DNA of 64,000 nt. Source: Streptomyces sp. NBC_00820 (GTDB lineage Bacteria > Actinomycetota > Actinomycetes > Streptomycetales > Streptomycetaceae). The position numbers were made by a program, and so were the translations under genes. Of the stretch, positions 61,210 to 64,000 are shown in pieces. The stretch lies in NCBI RefSeq assembly GCF_036347055.1, contig NZ_CP108882.1, positions 5,374,501-5,438,500 of the forward strand, in the 5' to 3' direction. The stretch's first letter is position 1. Every line of letters begins with the position of its first letter. The notes beneath the pieces were generated by a model, which did no database searches, was not told the origin of the DNA, and saw only the letters and a program-made list of their open reading frames with translations.

Positions 61210-63645
61210 ATGGCTGATGAGGCCACGGCGTTCACGCTCGTCCTGCCCGTGCTGCCGCTCGACGACGAGGTCGTCCTGCCCGGCATGGTGGTTCCGCTGG
61301 ACCTGAGCGATGCCGAGGTGCGGGCCGCCGTCGAGGCCGCGCAGGCCGCCGCACAGGCGGAGTCCGGCAAGCCCAGGGTGCTGCTGGTGCCGCGCGTCGA
61401 CGGGACGTACGCCACGACCGGTGTGCTGGGCACCGTCGAGCAGGTCGGCCGGCTGGCCGACGGCGACCCGGGTGCCCTGATCCGCGGCCGGGCCCGGGTG
61501 CGGATCGGCGCCGGTACGACGGGACCGGGCGCCGCCCTGTGGGTCGAGGGCGCCCGCGTCGAGGAGAGCGTGCCCGAGCCCCTGCCCGGCCAGGTCACGG
61601 AACTCGTCAAGGAGTACAAGGCGCTCGCCACCACCTGGCTGAAGAAGCGCGGCGCCTGGCAGGTCGTGGACCGCGTCCAGGCCATCGAGGACGTCTCCGC
61701 CCTCGCCGACAACTCCGGCTACTCACCCTTCCTGACCATCGAGCAGAAGACCGAGCTGCTGGAGACCGCCGACCCGGTGGCCCGCCTGAAGCTCGCCGCA
61801 CAGCAGCTGCGCGACCACCTCGCCGAGCAGGACGTGGCGGAGACCATCGCCAAGGACGTCCAGGAGGGCGTCGACCGGCAGCAGCGCGAGTTCCTGCTGC
61901 GCCGCCAGCTCGAAGCGGTCCGCAAGGAGCTGCGCGAGCTGAACGGGGACGGCAAGGACACGGTCGAGGAGTCCGACGACTACCGCGCCCGCGTCGAGGC
62001 CGCCGACCTGCCGGAACACGTCCGCGAGGCCGCCCTCAAGGAGGTCGACAAGCTGGAGCGCTCCAGCGACCAGTCGCCCGAGGGGTCCTGGATCCGCACC
62101 TGGCTGGACACGGTCCTGGAGATGCCGTGGAACACGCGCACCGAGGACGCCTACGACATCCAGGGCGCCAAGGCGGTCCTGGACGCCGAGCACGCGGGCC
62201 TCGAGGACGTGAAGGAACGCATCACCGAGTACCTGGCGGTGCGCAAGCGGCGCGGCGAGCGCGGCCTCGGCGTCATCGGCGGCCGGCGCGGCGGCGCGGT
62301 GCTCGCGCTCGTCGGGCCGCCCGGCGTCGGCAAGACCAGCCTCGGCGAGTCCGTCGCGCACGCGATGGGGCGCGAGTTCGTCCGCGTCGCCCTCGGCGGC
62401 GTCCGCGACGAGGCCGAGATCCGCGGTCACCGCCGTACCTACGTCGGCGCGCTGCCCGGCCGGATCGTCCGGGCGGTCAAGGAGGCCGGGTCCATGAACC
62501 CGGTGGTCCTGCTCGACGAGATCGACAAGGTCGGCTCGGACTTCCGCGGCGACCCCGCCGCGGCCCTGCTGGAGGTCCTGGACCCGGCGCAGAACCACAC
62601 CTTCCGGGACCACTACCTGGAGGTCGAACTGGACCTGTCCGACGTGGTCTTCCTCGCCACCGCCAACGTCCTGGAGGCCATCCCGGAGGCGCTGGCCGAC
62701 CGGATGGAGATCGTCCGCCTGGACGGCTACACCGAGGACGAGAAGGTCGTCATCGCCCGTGACCACCTGCTCCCGCGCCAGCTGGAGCGGGCCGGCCTGA
62801 ACAAGGACGAGGTCACCCTCGACGAGGGCGCGCTGCGCAAGCTCGCCGGCGAGTACACCCGCGAGGCGGGCGTACGCACCCTGGAGCGGGCCGTCGCCCG
62901 GCTGCTGCGCAAGATCGCGGCCCAGCACGAACTCGGCCGGCGCGAGCTGCCGTTCACCGTCCGGGACGGGGACCTGCGCGGCCTGATCGGGCGCCCGCAC
63001 CACGTGCCCGAGTCCGCGCAGGACCCGGCCGAGCGCCGGACCGCCGTCCCCGGCGTGGCCACCGGCCTCGCCGTCACCGGCGCCGGTGGTGACGTGCTCT
63101 ACGTGGAGGCGTCTCTCGCGGACCCCGAGACGGGCGCGGCGGGCCTGACCCTGACCGGTCAGCTCGGCGACGTCATGAAGGAGTCGGCGCAGATCGCGCT
63201 GAGTTTCCTGCGCAGCCACGGCGCCGAACTGGAGCTCGCGGTGGGCGACCTGAAGGACCGGGGCGTGCACATCCACTTCCCGGCGGGCGCGGTGCCCAAG
63301 GACGGTCCGAGCGCGGGCGTCACGATGACCACCGCTCTCGCGTCCCTTCTCTCCGGGCGCCTGGTCCGCACGGACGTGGCGATGACCGGCGAGGTCTCGC
63401 TGACCGGCCGGGTGCTGCCCATCGGCGGCGTGAAGCAGAAGCTCCTCGCCGCGCACCGCGCCGGGGTGACCACCGTGATCATCCCCAAGCGCAACGAGCC
63501 CGACCTGGACGACGTCCCGGCCGAGGTGCTGGACACGCTCGACGTCCACGCCGTGACCGACGTCCGCCAGGTCCTGGAACTGGCACTCGCGCCCGCCGCA
63601 CACGGAGCGCACGGCGCGACGCCGGAGGTCCCGGTCGCCGCGTGA
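61210..63645 (+). CDS. lon: ATP-dependent Lon protease
   Basis: An 811-residue cytosolic AAA+ protease that degrades damaged and regulatory proteins. An N-terminal LAN domain (LPVLPLDDEVVLPGMVVPL) is followed by the ATPase with Walker A GPPGVGKTS (369-377, K375) and Walker B VVLLDEIDKVG. The Ser-Lys dyad is S701 (KDGPSAGVTM) and K742 (GGVKQKLL). ATG 61210 follows GGGGAG. An in-frame ATG at 61180 would lie within the operator region. Expression should rise on heat shock through loss of HspR binding. Confidence 0.96.
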   Translation: MADEATAFTLVLPVLPLDDEVVLPGMVVPLDLSDAEVRAAVEAAQAAAQAESGKPRVLLVPRVDGTYATTGVLGTVEQVGRLADGDPGALIRGRARVRIGAGTTGPGAALWVEGARVEESVPEPLPGQVTELVKEYKALATTWLKKRGAWQVVDRVQAIEDVSALADNSGYSPFLTIEQKTELLETADPVARLKLAAQQLRDHLAEQDVAETIAKDVQEGVDRQQREFLLRRQLEAVRKELRELNGDGKDTVEESDDYRARVEAADLPEHVREAALKEVDKLERSSDQSPEGSWIRTWLDTVLEMPWNTRTEDAYDIQGAKAVLDAEHAGLEDVKERITEYLAVRKRRGERGLGVIGGRRGGAVLALVGPPGVGKTSLGESVAHAMGREFVRVALGGVRDEAEIRGHRRTYVGALPGRIVRAVKEAGSMNPVVLLDEIDKVGSDFRGDPAAALLEVLDPAQNHTFRDHYLEVELDLSDVVFLATANVLEAIPEALADRMEIVRLDGYTEDEKVVIARDHLLPRQLERAGLNKDEVTLDEGALRKLAGEYTREAGVRTLERAVARLLRKIAAQHELGRRELPFTVRDGDLRGLIGRPHHVPESAQDPAERRTAVPGVATGLAVTGAGGDVLYVEASLADPETGAAGLTLTGQLGDVMKESAQIALSFLRSHGAELELAVGDLKDRGVHIHFPAGAVPKDGPSAGVTMTTALASLLSGRLVRTDVAMTGEVSLTGRVLPIGGVKQKLLAAHRAGVTTVIIPKRNEPDLDDVPAEVLDTLDVHAVTDVRQVLELALAPAAHGAHGATPEVPVAA

Positions 63646-63688
63646 CGCCGGCGTCCCCTGACGGACATCGGCCGCGCCGACCGGACGA

Positions 63689-63727
63689 GTGAGGGCCCGG
63701 GCTCCCCGAAGGGACCCGGGCCCTCAC
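63689..63727. terminator. Terminator after lon
   Basis: GTGAGGGCCCGGG and its exact complement flank a 13-nt loop, 44 bp past the lon stop. It is likely bidirectional, since a minus-strand gene ends just to the right. Confidence 0.78.
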
Positions 63728-63742
63728 CACGCCCTGAGCGCG

Positions 63743-64000
63743 CGTACCCCCGGCCGGGAGGGTGCTGAGGTCAGCCGAGGGCCAGTGCCTGCACCCGGTC
63801 CAGCGCACCGTTGCCGTGCTTGTCCGGGGGCAACCCCCGTACCCCCGGCCGGGAGGGTGCTGAGGTCAGCCGAGGGCCAGTGCCTGCACCCGGTCCAGCG
63901 CACCGTTGCCGTGCTTGTCCGGGGGCAACCCCCGTACCCCCGGCCGGGAGGGTGCTGAGGTCAGCCGAGGGCCAGTGCCTGCACCCGGTCCAGCGCACCG
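63743..64000. repeat. 95-bp tandem repeat at the right window edge
   Basis: Units start at 63743, 63838 and 63933 (the last cut by the edge) and are identical as far as visible. Each unit holds CGTACCCCCGGCCGGGAGGG, then a TCA (minus-strand stop), then the same 3'-coding sequence. The unit length is not a multiple of three. Confidence 0.92.
63961..64000 (-). CDS. C-terminal end of a gene entering from the right (partial)
   Basis: On the minus strand the visible tail reads GALDRVQALALG and then stop. The same tail with the upstream residues PPDKHGN occurs in each 95-bp unit. If the gene is in this frame it stops at the first copy reached (63961), and the other two copies are untranslated. In another frame the repeat is open from 63998 to 63771. 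Family unknown. Confidence 0.4.
   Translation of the reverse strand, partial: GALDRVQALALG

Noticed and set aside
63743..64000. The right-edge repeat as a CRISPR array
   Set aside because: The 95-bp units are directly adjoining with no spacers, and no cas gene is present.

Overview
The window is a 64 kb piece of a Streptomyces chromosome. It is GC-rich with strong third-position GC bias. It carries the DasR/DasABC amino-sugar regulon, a WblE protein, a SigH locus, a nickel superoxide dismutase and many apparently leaderless genes. From memory, with no search run, the core gene order matches the S. coelicolor interval from about SCO5226 (nrdA) to SCO5285 (lon).

Left part (1-20 kb): nrdA, class I ribonucleotide reductase, is cut by the left edge. 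Upstream of it lie a cobalamin riboswitch and a pair of NrdR-like boxes. An SSS-family permease with a DUF3311 partner follows. Next is the chitin/GlcNAc block: dasR, the dasABC importer without an ATPase gene, a GH3 hexosaminidase and nagB. DasR (dre) sites lie before dasA and before nagB. A PdtaS-type kinase, wblE, a lipid kinase, the sigH/anti-sigma pair, a UBP zinc finger and a Na+/H+ antiporter complete this part.

Middle part (20-37.8 kb): a PLP enzyme, a PGRP-like amidase, a family 2 encapsulin with a cyclic-nucleotide-binding insertion (EshA type) next to a polyprenyl synthase, several small proteins, sodN/sodX, a CGNR protein, a methyltransferase, a SigE-family sigma factor with a membrane partner, an amino-acid ABC importer, a malic enzyme, a quinone-oxidoreductase-like protein, and a PadR/DUF4097 operon with a clear palindromic operator.

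Accessory block (37.8-53.6 kb): a low-complexity membrane protein and a DUF6104 gene come first. They are followed by a 14 kb co-directional island: a trypsin-co-occurring protein, a trypsin/VMAP-like protease, a MoxR AAA ATPase, a vWA/TPR protein, the 60-aa FxSxx-COOH peptide FxsA, the radical SAM enzyme FxsB, an HEXXH protein, and a TIR/NB-ARC/TPR protein. This is the most interesting part of the window. It reads as a modified-peptide (RiPP) module joined to a STAND/protease conflict-type module.

Right part (53.6-64 kb): the large 2-oxoglutarate decarboxylase/dehydrogenase gene kgd, an OmpR/HisKA two-component pair, a spermidine-synthase-like protein, a DUF4259 protein, and lon with an HspR-type HAIR operator. 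The window ends in a 95-bp tandem repeat covering the 3' end of a gene that enters from the right. I saw no tRNA, rRNA, CRISPR array or intact insertion sequence.
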